This document shows, one piece after another, positions 44,017-53,400 of a stretch of 64,000 bases of DNA. The translations under genes and the position numbers were made by a program. How positions within the stretch are numbered: position 1 is the stretch's first letter; each line of letters opens with the position of its first letter. The stretch spans positions 1 to 64,000 of the forward strand of contig NZ_FMVF01000005.1 in NCBI RefSeq assembly GCF_900101895.1. Reading direction: 5' to 3'. The notes under the pieces were generated by a model, which made no database searches, was not told the DNA's origin, and saw only the letters and a list, made by a program, of their open reading frames with translations. Source of the DNA: Flavobacterium caeni. Lineage in GTDB: Bacteria > Bacteroidota > Bacteroidia > Flavobacteriales > Flavobacteriaceae.

Positions 44017-44173
44017 GAGCTTTTTCCGGCTGTACGCTGCAAACGAAGTTCACTGAACACAATGTAAAATATTAGCTTAGTGAAGTAATCTTTTTTGCGG
44101 TTTTATTTCGACTGAAAGGACAAATCTCATGGCAAAAAAGGATATCCGCTTCCATCCGGGCTAGGGCCCGTCC
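44017..44173 (+). repeat. Interspersed hairpin repeat, copy 5 (expanded)
   Basis: Begins GGAGCTTTTTCCGGCTGTAC right at the adk stop, contains GTAATCTTTTTTGC and GCAAAAAAGGATATCCGCTTCC, and ends CATCCGGGCTAGGGCCCGTCC. Compared with the copy at 27665 it carries about 60 extra bases, including a stretch bounded by TTCACT and AGTGAA. Confidence 0.7.
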
Positions 44174-44185
44174 TAAACCAGAACA

Positions 44186-45460
44186 ATGGAAATACTCATC
44201 ATATTATTCCTGATCATCCTCAACGGCGTCTTTTCGATGTCCGAAATCGCTTTGATTTCGGCGCGCAAGAACCGTTTGGAGAATGCCGCCAAAAAAGGCA
44301 GCGCATCGGCCAGGACCGCGCTCGATTTGGCCAATTCGCCCAACAAATTTTTGTCGACGGTGCAAATCGGCATTACGCTGATCGGGATTTTGACGGGTAT
44401 CTTTTCGGGCGACAAAATCACGACCGACGTCCAGACTTTCGTCGAAGGTTTTGCGGCGCTCAAACCTTATGCCGAGTCGATTGCCGTGGGCGTGGTGGTC
44501 GTGATCCTGACCTTTTTCTCGCTCGTTTTGGGCGAGCTTTTGCCCAAACGCATCGGGCTCAACTATCCCGAGAAAATCGCCAAGTCGGTCGCCATTCCCA
44601 TGAAATGGGTGTCTATCGTGACCGCGCCGTTCATTTGGCTGCTTACCGTTTCGACCGAATTTTTGCTCAAGGTGTTCATGATCAAACCATCGGCCGAAGG
44701 AAAAGTCACCGAAGAAGAGATCAAGGCCATCATCAAGGAAGGCACCGAGGGCGGCGAAATCCAAGAGATCGAACAGGACATCGTAGAGCGCGTGTTCCAC
44801 ATCGGCGACCGCAAGGTCAACTCGCTCATGACGCACCGCAAGTCGGTGGTGTTCCTGCCGCTGGGCGCCGACAAACAAACCGTACGCGATTTGATGCTCA
44901 AGGAACTCCATTCGATTTATCCCGTATACAAAGACAACCACGACGATATTGTGGGCGTCGTGAACCTCAAGAACATCTTTGCGCATTTCGAGGAACAGAA
45001 TTTCTCGCTCGCGCAAATCATGACCGATCCGCCGTTCATCATCGAACACACCACGGCCTACAAGGCGCTCGAGAATTTTAAGACCAGCGGTATCCATTAT
45101 GCGTTTGTTTCGGACGAATACGGCGTGTTTCATGGCATCATTACGCTCAACGATATTTTGGAGGCGCTCGTGGGCGATGCGGCCGAATTTTACAAAGACG
45201 ACTTCAAGCTTGTCGCCCGCGAAGACGGCACCTGGCTGGTGGACGGGCACTATTCGCTGCACGATTTCCTGACGTTTTTTGAACTCGACGAACTCATGAA
45301 CGATTACGAGGTGAACACCGTGAGCGGGCTCATCATGACCGAACTCTCGCACATCCCCAAGGAAGGCGAAAAACTACGTTGGCAAAATTTCGAGCTCGAG
45401 GTCGTAGACATGGACGGCGTCAAGATCGACAAGGTCATCGTGCGGTCGCTTAAAGAATAG
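44186..45460 (+). CDS. CNNM/CBS domain protein (HlyC/CorC family)
   Basis: An inner-membrane protein of 424 residues. An N-terminal DUF21/CNNM domain with three or four membrane helices (about 1-185) is followed by a CBS pair (about 200-330, including FLPLGADKQTVRDLMLKELH) and a C-terminal CorC/HlyC domain (about 345-424). Relatives export magnesium or cobalt, or act in ion balance; the hemolysin name is historical. It lies upstream of obgE by 78 bases in the same direction, an arrangement I take as chance. Confidence 0.9.
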   Translation: MEILIILFLIILNGVFSMSEIALISARKNRLENAAKKGSASARTALDLANSPNKFLSTVQIGITLIGILTGIFSGDKITTDVQTFVEGFAALKPYAESIAVGVVVVILTFFSLVLGELLPKRIGLNYPEKIAKSVAIPMKWVSIVTAPFIWLLTVSTEFLLKVFMIKPSAEGKVTEEEIKAIIKEGTEGGEIQEIEQDIVERVFHIGDRKVNSLMTHRKSVVFLPLGADKQTVRDLMLKELHSIYPVYKDNHDDIVGVVNLKNIFAHFEEQNFSLAQIMTDPPFIIEHTTAYKALENFKTSGIHYAFVSDEYGVFHGIITLNDILEALVGDAAEFYKDDFKLVAREDGTWLVDGHYSLHDFLTFFELDELMNDYEVNTVSGLIMTELSHIPKEGEKLRWQNFELEVVDMDGVKIDKVIVRSLKE

Positions 45461-45538
45461 GGAATTGAGAGTCAAGAGTCAAGAGCCAGGATTCAGCGTC
45501 AAGAATAATTAATAATAATAAAGAATAAAGAATAATCA
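45461..45538. repeat. Simple repeats before obgE
   Basis: AGAGTCAAGAGTCAAGAG units are followed by AATAATTAATAATAATAAAG-type repeats up to the obgE start. Similar AT-rich tracts lie at 43412-43440 (before adk) and 24347-24372 (after mlaF). Confidence 0.5.
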
Positions 45539-46543
45539 ATGACAGAGGGCAATTTCGTCGACTACGTCAAAATATACGTCTCCTCCGGAAAAGGAGGAAA
45601 AGGCTCAACGCACCTGCACCGCGAGAAATTCATCGAAAAAGGCGGGCCCGATGGCGGCGACGGCGGCCGTGGCGGACACGTATACCTGGTAGGCAACAAA
45701 GGGCTCTGGACGTTGTTCCATCTTAAATTCGCCAAACACGTCAAGGCCGGACACGGTGGCGACGGCGGTTCGTCGCGTTCAACGGGTGCCGATGGCGAAG
45801 ACCAATTCATCGAAGTACCGCTCGGAACAGTCGTACGCGACAAGGATTCCAACGAAATTTTATTTGAAATCACCGAAGATGGCGAAAAGAGAATCATAGC
45901 GCAGGGCGGCAAAGGCGGGCTCGGCAACTGGCATTTCCGCAGTGCGACAAACCAAACGCCGCGCTATTCGCAACCGGGGATGCCGTCCGAGGAGAAAGAC
46001 ATCGTGCTTGAGCTCAAAGTTTTGGCCGATGTGGGCTTGGTGGGTTTCCCGAACGCGGGCAAATCGACTTTACTTTCGGTATTGACGTCTGCAAAGCCCA
46101 AAATCGCCGATTATCCGTTTACGACGCTCAAACCCAACTTGGGGATCGTCGCCTACCGCGATTTCCAGTCGTTTGTGATTGCCGATATTCCAGGGATTAT
46201 CGAGGGCGCGGCCGAAGGTAAAGGACTTGGGCATTACTTTTTGCGCCACATCGAACGCAATTCGGTGCTGTTGTTCCTGATTCCGGCCGATGCCGATGAC
46301 ATCAAAAAAGAATACGAAATCCTCATCGATGAATTGCGTCGTTACAATCCGGAGATTTTGGACAAGGAGCGCATGATTGTCATCTCCAAATCGGACATGC
46401 TCGACGACGAACTCAAATCGGAAATGAAAAAACAACTCGACAAGGAATTCAAAGGGTTGCCGTATTTGTTCATTTCGTCGGTCGCACAACAGGGCCTGAC
46501 CGAGCTCAAGGACAAACTTTGGGCGATGCTCAATACGGCCTAA
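45539..46543 (+). CDS. obgE: GTPase Obg
   Basis: A ribosome-associated GTPase of 334 residues needed for late 50S assembly and stress control. The Obg fold (1-157) shows its glycine-rich loops ([23 protein letters not shown]). The G domain has G1 [11 protein letters not shown]3 [16 protein letters not shown] and G4 ISKSDM. The C-terminal OCT extension of some species is absent. The last 4 bases overlap the stop of the convergent MscS gene. Confidence 0.97.
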   Translation: MTEGNFVDYVKIYVSSGKGGKGSTHLHREKFIEKGGPDGGDGGRGGHVYLVGNKGLWTLFHLKFAKHVKAGHGGDGGSSRSTGADGEDQFIEVPLGTVVRDKDSNEILFEITEDGEKRIIAQGGKGGLGNWHFRSATNQTPRYSQPGMPSEEKDIVLELKVLADVGLVGFPNAGKSTLLSVLTSAKPKIADYPFTTLKPNLGIVAYRDFQSFVIADIPGIIEGAAEGKGLGHYFLRHIERNSVLLFLIPADADDIKKEYEILIDELRRYNPEILDKERMIVISKSDMLDDELKSEMKKQLDKEFKGLPYLFISSVAQQGLTELKDKLWAMLNTA

Positions 46544-47448
46544 CGATCGGTCGGTTTTTCTGCTACGTCGAGCATATCGCGTAAATTTTTCCCGCCTTTG
46601 ATGCCAAAGTCGAGTGTGCGTACCGGAAACGGAATGCTGATGTCGTTTTCGTCATAGGCTTTCTTGATGCGCATGATGGCTTGACTTCCGACCTCTTTAT
46701 AGGTTGCTTGTTCTGCGGTGTCGATCCATATCCGGATGCTGAAATTGATCGCGCTGTCGCCAAACGATTCGTAGAACAACGAAACTTCCTCGTGGGTAGA
46801 AATACCCGGAATGTCTTTTACGGCGTCGAGGGTGACGCGTTTTACCTTTTCGAGGTCTTCGCCATACGACACGCCCACCTCCAGATCAAAACGCCTTTTG
46901 TGCAGGTAGGAGTAGTTTTCGATGGGGTTCTGGAACACATCTTTGTTGGGAATCACGACCGTTTGGCCTTGGAAGGTTTCGACCACCGTGTCGCGCATGT
47001 TGATTTCCTTGATTTTGCCCATGTAGCTGCTCACCTTGACGATGTCGCCTACCTTGAGCGGACGGCGTACCGACATGAATACACCCGAGATGAAATTGGC
47101 CGCGATGTCCTGGAACGCGAACGCAAGTCCCAGGCCAAGAATACCCGCGCCTGCCAAGATCGAAGTCACGGCCTTGTCGAGCTTGAGGATCGACAGCACC
47201 GAAAAACAGGTAATCCCTATACAAACAAAATAAGTGGTCGAGGAAATCAAGTTGACGAGCGATGCGCTGTCGGTGGCCCTGCCCGCCAATCGTTTCGCGA
47301 ACCGACGGACCGCTTGGGCCAGGAACAGTCCGAGCGCCATGACAATCGCCGCCAACACCAGGTTGGGCAACAGTCTAATCAGCCCGGTAATCCAGTGGCC
47401 GATTTTCTCTGAAATGATCTCGGAAAAAGAAGCGATGTCGATGTCCAC
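46540..47448 (-). CDS. Small-conductance mechanosensitive channel (MscS family)
   Basis: An inner-membrane channel of 302 residues that opens under tension to relieve osmotic shock. Three membrane helices lie at about 20-125; the third is the pore helix with [19 protein letters not shown]. The beta domain ([24 protein letters not shown]) and the alpha/beta cytosolic end follow. The start is taken as the GTG at 47448, because the N-terminal amphipathic region before the first helix fits and no ATG lies close. It is convergent with obgE and overlaps it by 4 bases. Confidence 0.9.
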   Translation of the reverse strand: MDIDIASFSEIISEKIGHWITGLIRLLPNLVLAAIVMALGLFLAQAVRRFAKRLAGRATDSASLVNLISSTTYFVCIGITCFSVLSILKLDKAVTSILAGAGILGLGLAFAFQDIAANFISGVFMSVRRPLKVGDIVKVSSYMGKIKEINMRDTVVETFQGQTVVIPNKDVFQNPIENYSYLHKRRFDLEVGVSYGEDLEKVKRVTLDAVKDIPGISTHEEVSLFYESFGDSAINFSIRIWIDTAEQATYKEVGSQAIMRIKKAYDENDISIPFPVRTLDFGIKGGKNLRDMLDVAEKPTDR

Positions 47449-47507
47449 GGCAGTTGGCGTTTGAAGATGTTACGGCAAGATACCAAAAAATTCAATCGTA
47501 GACAAAC

Positions 47508-47594
47508 CGCGACAGCGATAGAAGCGGCATCCTTTTGCGTCGTTCCGTTCCGAAGGATCGGGACGACGCAAAAGATACAGCGGATAGCGCGGCC
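47508..47594 (-). repeat. Interspersed hairpin repeat, copy 6
   Basis: On the minus strand: CCGCGCTATCCGCTGTATC, TTTTGCGTCG, a loop, CGACGCAAAAGGATGCCG, CTTCTATCGCTGTCGCGG. The outer and inner arms pair extensively, so this copy could fold as a long hairpin. It lies in the 306-base space between the divergent MscS and S46 peptidase genes, where nothing else was identified. Confidence 0.7.
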
Positions 47595-47754
47595 GTTCGC
47601 CCAAAACGTTAAAATCCGCTACATCGATTTCGCCTACTCCTAAAAATCAACTATATTCGCGCAGCAAAATAGAACGCCTAAAATTAAATTTGATGTAACA
47701 AATAAATTTTTCGCCGACTACTAGCGGGTATTAACTAATTTCAAACTTTGATTT

Positions 47755-49905
47755 ATGAAGAAAATTATTGTTTCCCTGATTGCCGGGATCATGCTGTTGC
47801 CCATGAGTGCAAAGGCCGATGAGGGAATGTGGTTCCTGATGTTCATCGAACGCCTCAACCACCGCGACATGCAAAAGATGGGGCTGCAACTCACCGCCCA
47901 GGAGATTTACAGCATCAACAACCATTCTTTGAAAGATGCAATCGTTCAGTTTAATGGCGGCTGTACGGCCGAGATCATCTCGAAAGACGGTTTGATCCTG
48001 ACCAACCACCACTGCGGTTACGATGCGATTGCCGAGCTGTCGTCGGAAAAAGACAACTACCTCAAAAATGGTTTTTGGGCCAAAGACCGCAAGGCCGAAA
48101 TGAAGCCCAAGTCGCTGTTCGTGCGTTTCTTTGTGCGTATGGACGACGTGACCAAGCGCATCCTGTCTAAGGTAAACGACAAAATGACCGAAGCCGAAAG
48201 AGGCAAGGCGATCCAGCAAGAAATGGCGTTGATCGAAAAGGAGAACAACGAGGGCGGCAAGTATGTCGTATCGGTTCGTCCGTTCTTTCAAGGAAACGAA
48301 TACTACTACTTTGTGTACCAGGATTTCAAGGATGTTCGTTTGGTAGGTACGCCGCCAGAAAGCATCGGTAAATTTGGTGGCGACACCGACAACTGGGAGT
48401 GGCCGCGCCACACCGGCGATTTCTCGATGTTCCGCGTGTATGCCGACAAAGACGGCAACCCGGCCGAGTATTCAGAAAACAACGTGCCGTTGCACCCGAA
48501 ACACCACTTGCCGGTGAACATGAAGGGTGTCAAAGAAAACGACTACGCGATGATCTTGGGCTACCCGGGTCGCACCAACCGTTGGATGCCTGCGGGCGGC
48601 ATCGACCAGAACGTCAACTATGCGTATCCTGCATGGGTTGAAGGCGCCAAAACCGGAATGGACAACATGAAGCGCCACATGGAGAAAGACGAAAAAGTCA
48701 ACCTCATGTATGCGTCCAAATATGCGCAAACCGCCAACTACTGGAAAAACCGTCAGGGTATGATCGACGCGCTTACCAAGCACGGTACGGCCAAGACCAA
48801 GGCGGGGCAGGAGGCCAAATTCAACACTTGGGCAAACAAAGCCGAGAACAAGGAGAAGTACGGCAACGTGGTGTCTACGATCAACAATTTCTACAGCAAA
48901 ACCAACATCAAGTCGCGCCACGACAACTATGCAACGCAAATGATCCGTACGGCGTCTTATGCCCTGCAACCGCAAACGTTGGGCAATGCCTTGATGGGGT
49001 ACTACAAAGAAAACGACGCCAAACGCGCCGAGATGTTGCCTAAGATCCAGGAGCAAATCGAAGCGGTATACGGCGAGTTTTATGCGCCGGCCGAAAGAGA
49101 CATCTTTGCCGCGCAATTGGGGCTGTATGCGTCCAAAGCGGCCGAGTACGGTTTGGCGCCGATGGTGGCCGAACTTAAAGCCAAAAACGGTGGCAACTTC
49201 CTGCCGTGGGTAGCCGACGCGACGTCGAAAAGTATTTTTGCATCGAAGGAATCGCTCGAGGCGTTCATGAAAAATCCGAAGCCAGAGGCCATTGCCATCG
49301 ATCCGTTGTACTTGATTTCGAACGACATCATCACGCACTTCCGCAAAAAATCAGACGAGCAGGCGCAGCTGGAGAACGATTTCGGCAAGGCGTTCCGCAA
49401 CCTGGTCGAAGGTTTGCGCGAGTCGAAACTCAACGCGATCCAATACCCGGACGCCAACTCGACGCTGCGTTTGACTTACGGTAAAGTACGTTCGTTGCCG
49501 GCAGACAAGCGCAACGATGCCAAGATCAACAACTACACCACCATGGAAGGCATGGTCAAGAAGTACAAAAAAGGCGATGCCGAGTTCGATTTGCCGACGC
49601 GAATCCTCGACATGAACAAAAGCAAAGACTTCGGGCCTTATGTCGATAAAGACGGCTCGATGCACGTCAACTTCCTGACCGACAATGATATTACAGGTGG
49701 TAACTCGGGGTCACCGGTGCTCAACGGCAAAGGCGAACTCATCGGTTTGGCGTTCGACGGCAACATCGAGGCGATGGCCGGAGACGTGATCTTCGACAAA
49801 AACCTGCAAAGAACCATCAACGTAGACATCCGTTACGTACTTTGGGTAATCGACAGATTCTCGGGCGCAAAACACATCGTAGACGAGATGACCCTCGTGA
49901 AATAA
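47755..49905 (+). CDS. S46 family dipeptidyl-peptidase (DPP7/DPP11 type)
   Basis: An exported serine peptidase of 716 residues that releases dipeptides from oligopeptides in the periplasm. The signal peptide is MKKIIVSLIAGIMLLPMSAKA. The chymotrypsin-like catalytic pieces are His86 in TNHHCGYDAI, an acidic residue in GDTDNWEWPRHTGD and Ser651 in GGNSGSPVLN. The residue after LAFD, which is glycine in DPP7 and arginine in DPP11 as I recall, is Gly here (LAFDGNIEAM), favouring DPP7-like preference for hydrophobic residues. Such enzymes feed asaccharolytic growth. A terminator follows. Confidence 0.93.
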   Translation: MKKIIVSLIAGIMLLPMSAKADEGMWFLMFIERLNHRDMQKMGLQLTAQEIYSINNHSLKDAIVQFNGGCTAEIISKDGLILTNHHCGYDAIAELSSEKDNYLKNGFWAKDRKAEMKPKSLFVRFFVRMDDVTKRILSKVNDKMTEAERGKAIQQEMALIEKENNEGGKYVVSVRPFFQGNEYYYFVYQDFKDVRLVGTPPESIGKFGGDTDNWEWPRHTGDFSMFRVYADKDGNPAEYSENNVPLHPKHHLPVNMKGVKENDYAMILGYPGRTNRWMPAGGIDQNVNYAYPAWVEGAKTGMDNMKRHMEKDEKVNLMYASKYAQTANYWKNRQGMIDALTKHGTAKTKAGQEAKFNTWANKAENKEKYGNVVSTINNFYSKTNIKSRHDNYATQMIRTASYALQPQTLGNALMGYYKENDAKRAEMLPKIQEQIEAVYGEFYAPAERDIFAAQLGLYASKAAEYGLAPMVAELKAKNGGNFLPWVADATSKSIFASKESLEAFMKNPKPEAIAIDPLYLISNDIITHFRKKSDEQAQLENDFGKAFRNLVEGLRESKLNAIQYPDANSTLRLTYGKVRSLPADKRNDAKINNYTTMEGMVKKYKKGDAEFDLPTRILDMNKSKDFGPYVDKDGSMHVNFLTDNDITGGNSGSPVLNGKGELIGLAFDGNIEAMAGDVIFDKNLQRTINVDIRYVLWVIDRFSGAKHIVDEMTLVK

Positions 49906-49922
49906 TTTTTTCAAAAGAGATG

Positions 49923-49958
49923 AAAACCGACTTGGGCAACCAGGTCGGTTTTTTTTTA
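49923..49958 (+). terminator. Terminator after the S46 peptidase gene
   Basis: AAAACCGAC pairs with GTCGGTTTT and is followed by further T residues, about 18 bases past the stop. Confidence 0.88.
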
Positions 49959-50417
49959 CATGGTTTTTTCCATCCTGAAGTTGATCAATTCTACGCCGCG
50001 CAGCAGGTTGTGTTGTTGCGCGAGCACCTTGAACCCCGATTTTTCAAAAAAAGGTTTGGCGGTAATACTGACTTCCGACCAAATTTTTCGCGTACCGGCA
50101 CGCTGCGCCTGCGACTCGATTTGACTCAGGATACGGTAGGCGATGCCTTGGCGTTGGTGGTCTTTGTGGACGTAAAACAAGTCGATGTATTGGTCGTCGA
50201 GCAATGTCCCGTAGCCGATAATTTTGTTGTTCTTTTCGGCCAATACGACCATTTGTTCGCGCAAGATCTTTTCCCAACGCGCCGTGTTGGCAACCGAAGA
50301 CGTCCAAACGCCGATTTGCTCGGGCGTGTAGTCGGCGTTACAAACCGATTGGATCGTATCGACGTACAGCTTTTGCATTTCGGGCAAATCGTTTGGCGTG
50401 GCCATTCTCATTCTCAT
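49956..50417 (-). CDS. GNAT family N-acetyltransferase
   Basis: A cytosolic acetyltransferase of 153 residues with the GNAT core. The acetyl-CoA pyrophosphate loop is HQRQGIAYRIL, preceded by the strand DLFYVHKDH, and the C terminus has PFFEKSGFKVLAQQ, the usual end of the fold. The substrate is unknown. Several in-frame ATGs lie close together (50417, 50411, 50405); the first follows a stretch with no family similarity and is used. It stands between two terminators. Confidence 0.88.
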   Translation of the reverse strand: MRMRMATPNDLPEMQKLYVDTIQSVCNADYTPEQIGVWTSSVANTARWEKILREQMVVLAEKNNKIIGYGTLLDDQYIDLFYVHKDHQRQGIAYRILSQIESQAQRAGTRKIWSEVSITAKPFFEKSGFKVLAQQHNLLRGVELINFRMEKTM

Positions 50418-50449
50418 GTTCGCGAAATAGGTTTTGCGATGATACAAAA

Positions 50450-50474
50450 AAATCCGCTTCAAACGAAACGGATT
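50450..50474. terminator. Hairpin between the GNAT gene and the 1631-residue T9SS gene
   Basis: AATCCG and CGGATT arms, with internal mispairs, lie 19 bases past the stop of the large minus-strand gene (50494). T-rich sequence follows on both sides. Confidence 0.55.
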
Positions 50475-50493
50475 CTTATTCAGGATTGATTGG

Positions 50494-53400
50494 TTATCGG
50501 TTCATCAGTTTTTGCGTCGCTACCGTGCCGTTGGTCAACTTGACCTTGGCGAAATAGATGCCTTGGGCAAAAACAAAGTCGTCCACGAACGTCTTGGATT
50601 GGGTATCCGGCAAATAGGATTTGACCAATTTGCCGTTCACTTCGAACACGTCGATGCTTTCGATGGCTTCGGTGGCCGAAACGTTCAGCTGGCGCTCGGC
50701 GATGAAAGCCGAAAGCCCGCTTGCGCTGAAACTGGTGTTGCCCAACGCCGACTCATGGTAACGCAAAACCAAACGGTCTTCGAAATGGCCCGCCGCCGTG
50801 GTAAACGAATATGGACTTTGTTTCAAGTCGTGGATTACGTTGAGCAATTTGTCTTCGAGGTAAATGTTTCGCTGTTCGAAATCGCCGTCGTAGTGGTCGA
50901 TGCGGATCGTGTATTCGGCAGGCTGCAACGAGTTGTAACCCAACGGCACCTGATCGTATTCGTCCAGCGGCAAGGCCTTGGCCTGGATCACGAACACCTC
51001 GTCGTCGATAAGCGAATAGAATGAATTCGAGGCCAGGTGTTCAAATTTGTGGCCATCGTAGCCGCGCTCCCAGCTGTCTGTCGCACCTTCGGCATAGGCC
51101 ACCAGGATCTGGCTAAAGCTGCCCGGATTCATCATGTTGAGCCATAGGCGGTGTTTTTCGAAATCGGCTTCTTCGGTGTTTTCACGGATGCTTTCTACGG
51201 CATCGTTGTCGGGTCTGAAGAACTGCGAATTGGTGTAGGCCGCCGATCGCATGCTGTTGTTGAACATCGCATTGCCCGCCACGTTCAAACTCCGCACAAA
51301 GAATGACTGCCCCGCAGCGATATAGCCGTTCGGGACGGTGCCGCCCGTGGACGCCGCTGTGCCTACACCGCCCACTTTGTTCCACGACGCATAGTCCGAC
51401 CCTGTGTAGTTGTACAAGAAGTCGTTGTAAAACGGATCGGGATAAAGTGTGCTCGGTGCCGAATTGTGCGTCCAAAAGTAAATCGTGCCGTCAATCCTTG
51501 CGGCGTTGTTCGGTAGATTCAAGAACGTCGCGGCGCTGATTGATGACGGATACGGGTTGGCAAGCAGGTTGTACTGGTCGTTGAACGTTGGTCCGCCCAT
51601 GGTGCCGAATAAGACCGGCGAATTAATGTTCCCGTTGTTTGGCGTTCCCGTAAACGTGGCCGTATAGGCAACCTTGGTAGACGGATTGGTCGAATACGTC
51701 TGTGGCGCACGTACGATGTATCCTTTTCTCGGATCCATCACGGTCGCCGAACTTTCTTGGTTCCAAGTTCCATAACTGGCGCCGACAAAAGGAGTCCAGC
51801 TGTAATATTTGTCGGCCAGCGTAGCCGGTGAAAGCATGCCGAGTGTGTAATTGGAGCCCAATGTGACAGGCGATCCCCAGTAGGTGTAGTCGTAGCGGTA
51901 CATCGGTTGCGAAATACGCGTATAGTTGATCGTGCCGAAATTGTTCACGTTGTTCACTTGGATCAATCCGCCTGTATTCATGATGTTGAATGTACCTCCG
52001 GCGTTTACATTCACCACGTCGGTTACGGTCAAGGTGTTGTTGGTTGGGTCGATGCGCAGCACCCCGCCGTTTTGCACGGTGATGTTGTGGCAATAGGCCG
52101 CATAGGCGCTGCCCGAAATTACGCAGTTGTTTGGTGCCGTAGGAACAGCTACGCATTGCAGGTTGGTTGGTACACCGCTTGGTGTCCAGTTGGCGGCATT
52201 ATTCCATGCTGTACTTACCGAACCGTTCCAGGTTTTGTTGGCGTTGACGGTTACCGTGGTTTGGTCGCTCACCACAACTTGTCTGCCGCTACAAAGATTA
52301 TAGGTGACCTCTGCCGTATAAATGGTGGTCGATCCCGGACAAACGCTCAAGGTATTCCCGGTTCCTACGATAGGGCCAGAAGTTCCCGCGCCTTCATACC
52401 AGTTGATCGACGCGGTAGTCGCGCCCGATGGCGTGAAGCGCCAGGCTTCGTTGGTGACTGTCCAGTCGGGATCCAGGGAATTCCTGCCCGGCGGAACCAC
52501 CGCGGCCGTACCCGCGGCGTTCTGTACGCCTACTACAGCGTTGCCGCTATTCCACGAGCCGCATACCGGTTTTTGTTCGATAAAGACATCGATGACATTG
52601 GTGTTCTCATACAAGACCATCATGCCAGTGTAAAGCATCGAATTACAAGTCGAGGAATACATCGGGATATCGTGCCAAGCTGCTACGAGCGCACGACAGC
52701 CGGTGTTGAGCGTAATCAATTCCCAGCCGACTTCGCCGCCTACCCTTGGGTCAATATCGTGGTACACGCCAAAAATAGCATTTCGGAACAAGTTGGTGCT
52801 CGGCAAATTGTTGGCAAAGCTCCACGCCGAGGTTCCTCCCGGGGTATTGTTGGTCAAATCGAACGTGATTGCGCCGTTCGAACTGATCAGACACTGGCTG
52901 TAGTTGTTGCCGTAGAAACAGAAGTTGAAAGGTAGGTTCACAATAGGCGACCACACATCGTCGTCGTTGACGCTCACCGGGTTTTTCAAACAATTGAATT
53001 GGTACGGAGGCGCATAAGGAATCGACGCCACCGTATAGTTGGTAGGCGCGTTGACCTGCAAATAGTTGGCTTCAAGGGTAACGCAGCTGCCGCTGGTACA
53101 ATTGGTGGGTGGTACATCGGCACCGTTGAGCCCAAGTCCTCCCGAAACCACATTGTGACAGCCCAGTGTCGTGGTGCCTGTACTGTTTCCAATGCCGCAA
53201 GTCGGGATCAGGAAACTCTGTGGCCCCATCCAGGCACCTTGGCCCAATGCGCCGCCGCAGTTCGAACGGATCCAGTAGTAGTAACGTACCCCTGCCGTGA
53301 GCGGCGTGATCGTCACGCTCGTTCCAGTGGCAACACTGCCGGTTGGCGTGGTCGACGCCAGCGGATTCGTGGCGCTTGTCGAAATATAATAATGGTAGCC

